Assembly (NCBI GenBank): GCA_018105865.1
Contig: JACLAT010000128.1
Coordinates: 48,271-112,270 of the forward strand
DNA: 64,000 nucleotides
Source of the DNA: Metaphire vulgaris
Taxonomy: Eukaryota; Annelida; Clitellata; Crassiclitellata; Megascolecidae
Reading direction: 5' to 3'
The translations under genes were made by a program, and so were the position numbers. Shown here piece after piece: positions 1 to 9,500 of the stretch (position 1 is the first letter of the stretch; each line of letters opens with the position of its first letter). The notes beneath the pieces were generated by a model. That model made no database searches. It saw only the letters and a list, made by a program, of their open reading frames with translations, and had not been told where the DNA came from.

Positions 1-1408
1 GTTAATTATTTTTCAGTTATTTTCAGTTAATCGCCACCGAACACATTAATGACATTTTGATGCTTTTTCTTAATACTCTATTCTCTCTAATTGATTGAAA
101 AATCTACTTATATGTATATATATCACATGCATGTCCATCAAAACATCAGTGATGTTAACAAGGTTGACCTCCAAGGACAAGGACGAGGACCGACCCCCAA
201 GGACGAGAATAAGGACGAGGACCGACCCCCAAGGACAAGGATAAGGACGAGGACCTACTTCCCAAGCGCAAAAACCAAAAGGACTGACCTCCAAGGACAA
301 GGATCAAGGACAAGGCCCGACCTCTGTAAAACAGAAAAAGGCAGAAAGGGAAAACCCAAAAACAATTTCAATTTGAATCACAAAATTTAAAAAGCAAAAA
401 AGAGAATGCTGTAAAACAAAATCAACTGCAGAATTTCGCTATATCGAAACTCAAAGGACTGTGATTAAAAACTTAGATATATCCGAGTTTCATGGTATCT
501 AATTCCAGGTCACATAAAGCCAAAATTTCATCTTGTGCCAATGTGAATTCCGTTCAATTCCCCGGTATTATACCATCTAAAATATCGATTTTGTCAAAAT
601 ATTAAGGTCTACATCAACAAATGTTAAAAAGTAATAAGGTCTATCACTATATAAAGAAATCACACGAAAAAGTATATTCAAACCTTTAAATTAAAAAATC
701 ACTTTCTTTAAAATCCCAATGTTTTTGTTTATCGGTGGCAGTTAACAAGGTCAAGCTGACCATTGATTGACCTTGTGGACAAAGCAGGCTATAGTAATTA
801 AAGTTTCCAAGTCACTGAGAGCGGAGGTCTTGAGGGGAGTTCAGCAAAACCCTTCCGCCGGCTTGATATATTTGACGGGCTGTTTATTCAGCCATAGTAC
901 ACCTAGAAAAAGTAGGGGTCACAACCCCAATGTTTTCCCCCTCACTACCCTACCCTAACCTCTCAAATCGGGGAGGGAGCTCGACCCTTGCGGCCTGATA
1001 GATGTAGGCTATTGTTGGCCCCGACTGCAAAGTTTAGAGCCGAGGAGACAATAACCGGCTATACAAAGATTTCCCGAGTCCACCGACCAAAGTCAGATAT
1101 ATTTACATTAATATGTTTATCAGTACAATTGAAAATGGCATGCAGATTATTTGGTCCATAAACATGACATAAATAATTTCGGAAGATAGAGAGTTTCAAT
1201 GTGTTCAATCGAAGATCTTTTTGTGTGGTGTTTGACTTCTTAAGTTTGTCATTTTTCAGTTATTTTAACTATAAATCGGTTATTTATTTTTCAGTTACTG
1301 TAACATTTATGGGTTTTCAGTTATAGTTACAGTTACAGTTTAACTGATTTGTTATTTTTCAGTTAACTGATATTTCAGTTACAGTTACACTTAACTGATA
1401 CAACACTG
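1..1408. mobile_element. hAT-like element with CAGTTA-repeat arms, left end outside window
   Basis: The first 30 bases and 1255-1400 both carry many copies of TTCAGTTA/CAGTTACAG units, and the right end at 1408 is ...ACAACACTG, a hAT-type terminus (CAGTGTTGT on the other strand). I infer one element whose left terminus lies before base 1. A second hAT-like fragment starting at 147 sits inside it. Between 400 and 1100 nothing codes for a recognisable protein. Confidence 0.4.
147..1160. mobile_element. hAT-like element, AAGGAC-array family, truncated
   Basis: It starts CAGTGATGTTAACAAGG, the same terminus as the complete copy at 15173. An array of AAGGACAAGGACGAGGACCG-type units (170-330) follows, then bases 315-400 match 15310-15400, and 1108-1155 matches 15806-15850. 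The right AAGGAC arm and terminus are missing. No transposase relic is seen in this copy. Confidence 0.55.
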
Positions 1409-1737
1409 AAAAATGGACTATTCAACATTTCCATAGTTCAATATTCGCGTATCACATACCATTCGATTCTGTGATGCATCAGTCCACTACAGTTAAATAT
1501 TTCCAAATATTAAAATATCTTTATCGATCTTATGACATATTGACTTATCAACAGCAGCACAGTCATTGTGAAGATTTTTTATCACATGACCTCAAAATAG
1601 AAGTAGATCGTAGATTTTCCAGACTGCTGTGATATACTATAGTCGTATGGTCCAAATAGAGCGTCGATATTGATAGACAAATGCTAGCTCATTTGCGCTT
1701 TAAAATACCATCAATTGTTTACCATTTCAATGATAAG

Positions 1738-2226
1738 CAGTGGCGTACAGAGTCGGATCTAGGGGGAGCAGGGGGTACAAATGTCCTCGGGCGCCGAGGT
1801 GGAAGGGGCGCCAAAATTGGTTTAAGGTAGGATGTTCCGCTACGGGCGATGACCTTATTTTCCTTGTCAGGGTATTCGCCAAGTTGAATGAAGAATGAAA
1901 GGGCGCCAAAATGGCGCCAAAATGGGCAGAACGGCGCCCCTTTTCTGCTTCTTATGATTTTTGTCAAGTTGAGGGGGCGCCATCAGTATGTTTTGTCCTC
2001 GGCCGCCGGACACCCTAGCTCTGCCACTGGTGGCGTAGCGAGGCAAAGTGCCGCCCGGGGCGAAAATAAATTGCCACCTTTTCGTTAAATTCTTGACAAG
2101 CAAAAAAACCTTATCGCTACTTCCTAAAAAATTTCATATGCAAAAAAGGGTTTTCTCGAAAATGCCAGCCCTAGAGTAAGTGCCGCCTGGGGCGGTTCGC
2201 CCCACCGCCCCCTCGCTACGCCACTG
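1738..2226. mobile_element. dimeric hAT MITE (two families fused end to end)
   Basis: A perfect 8-bp duplication ATGATAAG flanks the whole unit (1730-1737 and 2227-2234). The left half (1738-2029) starts CAGTGGCGTA and resembles 54308-54507 (CTCGGGCGCCGAGGTG, GGGCGCCAAAATTGG). The right half (from about 2030) starts GTGGCGTAGCGAGG and ends CCTCGCTACGCCACTG, resembling 25715-25890. Both halves end in CCACTG, but only one target duplication surrounds the pair. Confidence 0.8.
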
Positions 2227-2234
2227 ATGATAAG

Positions 2235-2859
2235 CTCTATAATATAGGCCCTATTTTATACTAAAGTTAAGGAGAGCTCACTGCCGCTAAAAGCGCATGG
2301 TATTCTTTTAGTTTACAATGTCATATTATTTGCATACCAAGACATCAGTATTTTGTCTTATAATTCCTTTCGTTTCATTTGTCAAGAGCGAAATTCGAAT
2401 CGTATGAATATGGACGACCAGTGGCATCTTAGAGCATCGGTTCTTACGATGATGTTAGCGATACCGTCAATCGCTTATGGTATGGTGATGATCTTAAAAT
2501 GAGCTTTAATAGATTGATACAGTAATTTTTAAATTCAATCAAAATAGTGTTTTAAAAACACTAAAGCAGGCCTGATATTCCACTGGACAACAATTTTTTA
2601 CAAAAGTCATGTTACTGAAATGAGATTAGTCATCTCTTATTAAATTTTATGTGCTAAACACGAATGTGACAGTGAAAGTGCAAAATTAGCTATAGTTTTT
2701 TTGGAATCTGCAATAATTGTTTATTAGAAGCATTACAGTAGCAATAGCCTAAAGGGCATATGGTTAATACCTGTAAAAATCAAGTCATAGACCACGTCAT
2801 AAATAATCTTTTCCTGTCTCTTGTACAGCTGTTCGGGAGCATCTTGAGGGAGTGTCTAA
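2235..2859. other. no recognisable feature
   Basis: AT-rich sequence with no long open frame, no inverted-repeat element and no RNA gene that I can recognise. Confidence 0.6.
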
Positions 2860-3800
2860 CAGTATTTAACCAGCATGGTAGTGGACCATTTTCCTTAGTA
2901 TCTTTGTTTCATTGTTGCGATATCTTGATGCATACGTTCTCTATGTTCGTCACTAACCATAATAAAGTTGGCAGGAAAGAAATCTAGATGGGAATGAAGG
3001 AAGTGGACCTTTAGAGACATATTGCAACCAAGTTTCTAATGTATCAGCAGATCTTCTACTAGTTCCTTGTAGTTTCTGCCCTTGCATTGGCGAGAAAGTT
3101 TATAGACACAATGTGAAAAACTTTTCTTGCTTGTTTTGCATCACCCTTCAACAAATTGCTGAACTGGTCATCTTTGAAAAGCTCCCGAATCTGCAGAGGA
3201 CCCACAAAAACTCCCTCTTTTAATCTTTGCTCGCTGAGACGACGGACTTTTTCTTACAGGTATCGGAACGATGGCGACGTCCGGCCTACTGCTACATTTC
3301 GTCTGCGAGTCCATTCCTTCAGCGAGTAGTGCAATTCCCTTCTTCAGCTATCCCACTCACATAAGAACACATGTATTTTGTGCATCTCTGCTGGAGTTCC
3401 ATTAAAAGGGTCACTACCTTCAAATCACCACAGAGGTGCCACCGTGCCAGCTGTACTTATAATATAATAATATAACAAGGTCTAAAGTGGTTCAGTAGGG
3501 ACTGCCCTGAGTTAGAACCACTGTCGTTCCCATCCAATATAATATCCTAAACTACCGAGGTTTATTTTGAACTCGTTCACAGTTGTGGCCGTTACTATCC
3601 TCTTATCATACTTGTTATACTCCATGGAATTCAGTAGCTGCTTCACGTTATCATACGGCTCTTTCACGTGGATAGCATGCACTTCTAGAATAGATGGAAG
3701 ACGATTTCCATCCCACGAGCTTAGTTTGAAATATTTTAAATGCTCAATCTTTCTGACTGGTATAGCACGCTATTGACGTGAACTTACTTCAACAGCCTCC
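2860..3800 (-). pseudogene. decayed copy of a repetitive, transposon-associated animal protein
   Basis: Read on the minus strand, 3068-3232 encodes a stretch including GVFVGPLQIRELFKDDQFSN and then FLANARAETTRN. Bases 2870-2985 encode HSHLDFFP, then VSDEHRERMHQDIATM and a broken KWSTTMLVKYC. Bases 3540-3690 encode NVKQLLNSMEYNKYDKR. In this order (3540-3690 first on the coding strand) they match a multi-copy protein of arthropod and other invertebrate genomes whose hallmarks are GxFVGPQIRELxKD and HSHLDFFPxNxGxVSDExGERFHQDI. I know the family only as uncharacterised and mobile-element-like. Several stops and frameshifts (for example inside RY*GKW and YC*TL) show it is dead. The catalytic chemistry is unknown to me. 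Confidence 0.6.
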
Positions 3801-4175
3801 TGGCAGTAATACTGTATTGCACCAGAAAACGATACAATAAACTCTGGATGCTGTGTGCATGACGCTATTATGCAATGTGATGCAACATTGCATCATTTAA
3901 GGCTCATTCAACATCTTGTTACAGTCCGACTGGATAAATTTACAACGCGAAACAAAGAAAATGAGCTATATGAAATATCTACAAAACGAGAGCGATTTAA
4001 AATTGTCATGGTCATATTCGTGTCCAGGAAACCGAAATACTACATATCATATCCTTTTAAAGGCAATAACATTTTCACTGTTGGCCAGTGAATTCGCTCG
4101 ATTGTTGGTTCAGTCGACTTTACTTTTCAAGTGTTAATTCGCTCATTTATACTCTCGTCTATTCCACAAGCGATT
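3801..4175. other. no recognisable feature
   Basis: Only short chance frames; no element boundary or exon recognised. Confidence 0.5.
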
Positions 4176-5882
4176 CTGCATTTTCACTATTTCAAGTTGA
4201 TCCAAATCCTCTTTCTTCCGCCAATCGCCCATCTTTTGCAGCTTTAGCACGGATTTCCAACCCGAGAGGAGTCGACCCATCTCAAATCTTTCTCTCCTGT
4301 CAAAACTCGTTGAGAGAATTGTGCTTTCTAGACTCACATAACACCTATCAAGCAATTCACTATATAGACCTAACACTCATCAATCCGCCTACTCTAAACA
4401 CATCACTCAGCAGAAACTGTCCTGGCCTATACATTCACGACCGACTCTTAACTACCACTGGTCTCCGAGAAGTCATCGGCCTTTGCCTCCTTGACCTTTC
4501 TGCCGCATTTGATACAGTATGATACTATTGATCACAACATTCTACTTGAGCGACTCTCCTTCTGGTTCGATATATCCGACAGAGCTCATCGCTGGTTCAA
4601 ACCTTACCTCAAGTCTCACTGCTTACAGTTTTCTTGTCTCAATCAAATCTCATCATCCCATATCGTAAATTTCGGAGTCCCTCAAGCAGGTTAAGAAAAT
4701 TGATAGTCCAAATCTAGTTTTGGCTCCAGACACCACAATAATCCCTGCTCAAACTGAAAAGACCTCGGTTTCAAATTTGACTCGTCTCTAAATTTCGAAT
4801 CACAAATCTCTCAACTTTCAAAAACCTGCAATGCCCATAATCTTGACCAACGTCGCCTTCGTCCTTGCCTCGACTCCAAGCTGCCTCCACAATCGCAACC
4901 TCAATAAGCCATTCCAAATTAGACTACTGAAACTCCCTCTACTATAGCTTTCCGAAGACCTCCATCAACAAATTGCAATCCATTCAAAACGCACCAGTCC
5001 GAGGGGTAACTAAATCTCCAAAGTTCTGCAATATCTCACCTATACTGAAGTCACTGGACTGGTTCAACATTTCGGAACGCATCCAGTGCAAGATAACAAC
5101 GATCACATACAGTTCACTCCATTCATCAAAACCTGTCTACCTGTGAACACTCTTAGGAACACTTTTAACGCTTTAGCCTCTTGGATCTACACGATCGTAA
5201 TCTCATCTCACACTCTCACGCCTGTTAAGCAGAGACGTCATTTCACTGTTTTTCAGGGGGGGGGGGGCAAAACACACTTTTGACCTGACAAGTTTGCGAC
5301 GAAAAAGTTGACGACCTTTTTTTGCTTGTCAGTCATTTTTTACGATTAGTTACTTCAGATTACTCGACATCAAGCACTCCTTTAGGGGCTGCTGACCTTT
5401 CTTTGCTTTCCAGTGTATTTTTACCTATTTAGCCAGCCAATTGGTATGTAAAAACTAAATAACACAAACATTGGCGAAAAAATTAATTGTTTTCTCCAAA
5501 AATTAGGGGGGGGGCAAATGCCCCTGCCCCTTCAAATGACGTCCCTGCTGTTAAATCAATCAGCTCTCAAAATCTGCAACCGCGCTTTCTCGTATGCCGC
5601 ACCAGAACTTTGGAACTCAGTTCCAGCCTCCCTCCGCAGCCTATGCCATAGTCAAACAACAAGCCCTGATTCCTCGTCTCCCCTAATTTCTTCACTGTCT
5701 CATCAAACATTTAGGTCTAAACTTAAAACCTTCCTATTCCAAAAGTCATTTCCTCTCTGGCTATAGCAACTCGCCCAGCCGACAACCCACCTTGCCCATA
5801 GCTATTTCAAGAAAGATTAAGCTCATACTAATAAGCAGCTATCACTGTACTACTTTCCAGAGCGCTATATAAATTTACGAGA
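4176..5882 (+). mobile_element. CR1-like non-LTR retrotransposon (LINE) 3' half, broken
   Basis: Three frames together encode the reverse transcriptase region. LVERIVLSRLT-type and HSAETVLAYIHDRLLTT stretches are followed by IGLCLLDLSAAFDT/IDHNILLERLSFWF (the first catalytic motif, D in AAFD), then SSHIVNFGVPQAG (the GVPQG motif). Thumb sequence follows (LDYCNSLYY-like frame at about 4915-4955, SIQNAPVRGVTK), and the C-terminal signature AFSYAAPELWNSVPASLRS and FRSKLKTFLFQKSFPLWL lies at 5580-5762. The 3' end is ...GCTATATAAATTTACGAGAC followed by TTACTTACTT. Frameshifts and stops (for example at 4519 and 4692) make it non-functional, and a 318-bp MITE (5230-5547) interrupts it. The YADD motif is not preserved. 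Confidence 0.85.
5230..5547. mobile_element. hAT MITE, CAGAGACGTCATTT family, inserted in LINE
   Basis: Inverted ends CAGAGACGTCATTT and AAATGACGTCCCTG are flanked by 8-bp duplications CTGTTAAG (5222-5229) and CTGTTAAA (5548-5555). G-runs lie near both ends. The interior carries the recurrent core GACGACCTTTTTTTGCTTGTC at about 5309. The related CAG-GGCGTCATTTG elements at 20159, 21750 and 45445 share the terminal motif. Confidence 0.85.
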
Positions 5883-6039
5883 CTTTACTTACTTAATGCT
5901 TTTGAGCTTGTCATGTGTAACCTGGCAACTTGAAACTATACGGTCATCTTTCTGGAGCCCTTAGAAAAGCTGGTCTTTTGTTCCTCTAATAATAATATAA
6001 TCGTTGCAACAAACACTGTGAATGAAGTTTTAGAGGATG

Positions 6040-6095
6040 CGCTATATAAGTGTATATAAGTGTGTATATAAGCGCTATATAAGCGCTATATAAGT
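6040..6095. repeat. degenerate GCTATATAAGTGTATATAAG tandem repeat
   Basis: Several 10-20 bp units of GCGCTATATAAG/TGTATATAAG stand in tandem, just upstream of a LINE 3' end. They look like expanded copies of the GCGCTATATAAA motif found at the tail of these LINEs. Confidence 0.5.
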
Positions 6096-6290
6096 ATTCC
6101 TCTCCTGTGGAATTCACTGCCGGACTGCGTGTCGTCTGTGACTTCCTTCGGAGAGTTTGCGAACAAGTTAAAAACGCACTTATTCAACATCTCGTTTCCA
6201 CGTTTATTGTAAAGCACCCTTGACTTTGGCCCTCGCTATGTTACGGCGCTATATAAATTGTCATGAACAATAACAATAACAATAAGTGAT
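6096..6290 (+). mobile_element. CR1-like LINE, 3' terminal fragment
   Basis: Bases 6100-6213 encode LLWNSLPDCVSSVTSFGEFA then NKLKTHLFNISFPRLL and a stop, the standard C-terminus of CR1-type reverse transcriptases. A short 3' UTR follows (GGCGCTATATAAATTGTCATG) and the element ends in (CAATAA)n. The same 3' UTR recurs at 15445-15507. Confidence 0.75.
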
Positions 6291-6373
6291 TTGATTTCTT
6301 CTATAATATCACTTTGTAAGCCTGACCTCCTGTTATTAGATTGGAATTGATCAAGCGATGGATTCATTTGTAG

Positions 6374-6549
6374 GTTGCGGACGAACAGAATTCTACGAGC
6401 TAAGTGGATCCATATCTTCAGTGAACTACCCTTATCAGTACCCTAACAATATTAATTGCACCTATTCCATTATATCTCCTGGTCTTCATCAATCCGTTTT
6501 CATAGGATTTACTGACTTGGATACTGAAGCAGGGCTTGACCCGGTTGAG
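6374..6549 (+). CDS. CUB1 exon A
   Basis: Acceptor TTCATTTGTAG|G, donor GTTGAG|GTTAGA, 176 nt, phase 1 in and phase 0 out. It encodes the first half of a CUB domain: CGRTEFYELSGSISSVNYPY, then INCTYSIISPGLHQSVFIGF and TDLDTEAGLDPVE. The CG start, the G-x-I-S-S-x-x-Y-P turn and the C-T-Y-S-I strand are classic. The Cys normally preceding the Asp of D-P-V-E is replaced (AGLD). An ATG at 6358 reads into the exon, but it lies in sequence that matches the intron ends before CUB2 and CUB3, so I treat it as intron. Confidence 0.75.
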
Positions 6550-9500
6550 GTTAGAAAGCGTAATCATTGGACAACATGCAAAGCATGGATTTTTTATTCT
6601 GATATCGTTGGTTATTTTTTGGTACGATCGCATAACGGTTTCTTCGAAGTTTACTCATCCAAACTTAATATATGATTTTCATCGGTTTGAAGAAATGAGG
6701 TTTATGGGGAAAATAACACTTGATTTCGCTAAATCTATGCAAAACGCAGAGATAACGTTTTACGTTATTTTGTGATTAAGTATTGACATCTCGAATCGAT
6801 TTTAAGCAGATTTGGTGCTCCACAATTGTCAGCAGATAGACCTGTTCAGCTTTTCTAGACGAAATGCATTTTTGTACTGCAACCATGCAATGATGATAAA
6901 GTTAAGCTTCGAATGGATTTTTCTCGCAGAAACTTTAAAAATCTCTAACCTAAACGATTTTGCAACAGATTTGGTGCTCCACAAGTGTCAGCAGTAAACG
7001 AACCTTCTCTGGTCGAAATACAAATGTTTCCTTCTTTCCACTGCAGCCATGCACTTACGTTATAGTTAACTTTCGAACTGATGGATCTGTGGTAGGACGA
7101 GGGTTCAATCTAATATTCAACTGGCTCCATTCAGGTAATACTTCGTTGACTTGATTTGTCCTGATGATTTCGAAAAACTCTTATGATTTTATGATTCAGC
7201 AAAAGCATCAATGGCAATGGACAAAATGCTCTTGCTGGATCATTTCAGTGTGCTGATATTTTCATTTTGGTTTCTGCTGTTTTCGATCTGTCACTGTTGC
7301 GGCGAATATACAATGTGTGATACACTTTTAAAAGTTTTTTGAAATAATAATTATCATAATGACGCCGCCAAAGTTCTCTGGTAGAGCAACTTCGCCAACT
7401 CATTTCACTGACCGCTTCACCAAAGTCATTTACCTCAATACTTCATTGAATTGAAAATGTAATTAATGACTGATTGATTTATAGTTTGCGGTAAAACAGA
7501 ATTCCACGATCTCAGTGGATTCATATCTTCACCAGGCTACCCAAATCCGTACACTTCTGGTACTATCTGCACCTATTCCATCAGATCGCCTGGTATTCGT
7601 GAGTCCCTCTTCATAGGATTTACTGACATCGATACCGAACCATGCTGTGACACGGTTGAGGTTAGAAAGCTGAAGCTTTCCAGAACACGCATATTATAGG
7701 TCTGCATGCTGATGTATTAGTTATTTTGATACGAGTGTAACAATTTAGTTGGCAGTTTATTCACTGGAGCTTAATGTACGAGCCATATTTGATTAATGCA
7801 ATAAGATCTGTGCAAAACATAATACTTGACTCCACGAAACCAACACAAGCATATATAGAATATTTGCAGGCATATTTGTATAGAAAGACGTTTTCATTTT
7901 TTGCCAATACTTTTGTCGTTAATTTTATAACAGATTTGGTGCTCGGCAAATGCAAGCACTAAACGGACCTTCTCTGGTCAACATACAAATAATTACTCAT
8001 CCTTAACGCTCCAATCTTGCAACGAAATTAAAGTCAACTTTCAAACTGATGGGTCAGTGGTAGGACGAGGATTCAAATTGTTATTCAGCTGGTTCGACTC
8101 AGGTAAATTTGGCTTCGTCGACTTCGTTTGTCCTGAAAGTTTTGAAAAACTCTCTTCCTGTTTTGTTGTGACGTGATTTCTCAGCAGTGGGAACATTCCA
8201 AGCAGTGGCGGTTCTACTGTGTTGATGACTGGGGGATGGATCCATGGAGTTATTATTAGAGGAGACGGCATTACGTCATTTCTAACCAGGCTGCGTGAAG
8301 CCAGTAGCGCGTAGGCTAAAAATAGCACATCCATTGTTAGTGGCCATTGTGGTTGAATCGGACGTGGGGGTAACTGAAAGTTGACAGTTGATGACAAGGG
8401 GGGAGGGGCAGTGTTATTCCTAGGGTTTTGAATTTGGGGTGGTGTCAGGAAAATCAGGAGAGGGTGTCGGAATTTTTAAGTCTCTCCCCGGAAAAAGGCT
8501 GACAAAAAAGGTCATCCGACAATAAAAGTTTGGGGGAGGGGGTGTCCTCCATTGGGGGGAGGGGGTTTTCAGAGCTAATTAGTATCCATTTTGCATTGTC
8601 ACATTACCAAATTTTGGGGGTGTCGACCTCAAATGGGGTGGTGGTGTTGAGGAGTGTTAGGAGGGTGTAAAAATATCCCTGGGAGGGGGTCGAAAATTGC
8701 CCAAAAATTGTTGACATAATTAATGGACAATCCCCATGCCTTGTGGAAAACACGATTAATGGCATCCAATAGGCTGTCCACTTGCTATTTTTCAAACACA
8801 AATTTCGAACAATAGCATCTTAATCAATGGCGGCTCCACAGAGGGGCCCCGGGGGCGTGCCCCTATTGAGTGCCTGGCCTCCCAGTGGCCCCTGTTGGGA
8901 CCCTATACTTAATACTACATACCTGACAACAAACGGTAGGCCCCCATGGTTAGAAGTTGCCACCCCAACGGCCCCCACTTGCCAAATCCTGGAGCCGCCA
9001 CTGGGCCCAGGGTGGGTCCGTGCCCCTATTGAGTGCCTGGCCCTCAGTGGCCACCCTGTTGGAACCCTATACTTAATACTACATACCTAACAACAAGCGG
9101 TAGGACCCTCTGATTAGAAGTTGCCACCCCAACACCCCCACCACTTGCCAAATCCTGGAGCCTCCACTGATCTGAATCTCCATTTTCATTACATACTAAT
9201 AAAAAGTTCTTAGATCATTGATAAAACATATCCGCAGCTATTCCCCATGGCTCAGCTGATGATTTTTGGGTCTACCAATGTGGCTGCCGTTTGGGAATTT
9301 CCCAAATAGTTGGCTTCAGCCAAATGACGTAATGCCGTCTCCTCTAATAATCAGAGATGTAATACTTGGTACTTGTACTTGTACTCGAGTTGTACTCGAG
9401 TACAAATTTTTAGTACTTGTACTTGTACTTGTACTCGGAGGCCAGGTACTTGTACTTGTACTTGTACTCGGAGTTTTAGGAATGCAAGTACTTGTACTTG

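Noticed and set aside
6358..6675. ATG-initiated 105-codon frame covering CUB1 exon A
   Set aside because: The ATG and the first codons lie in sequence homologous to the intron ends before the CUB2 and CUB3 A exons (…TTTGTAG|G), so the exon begins at 6374 and the frame past 6549 is intron.
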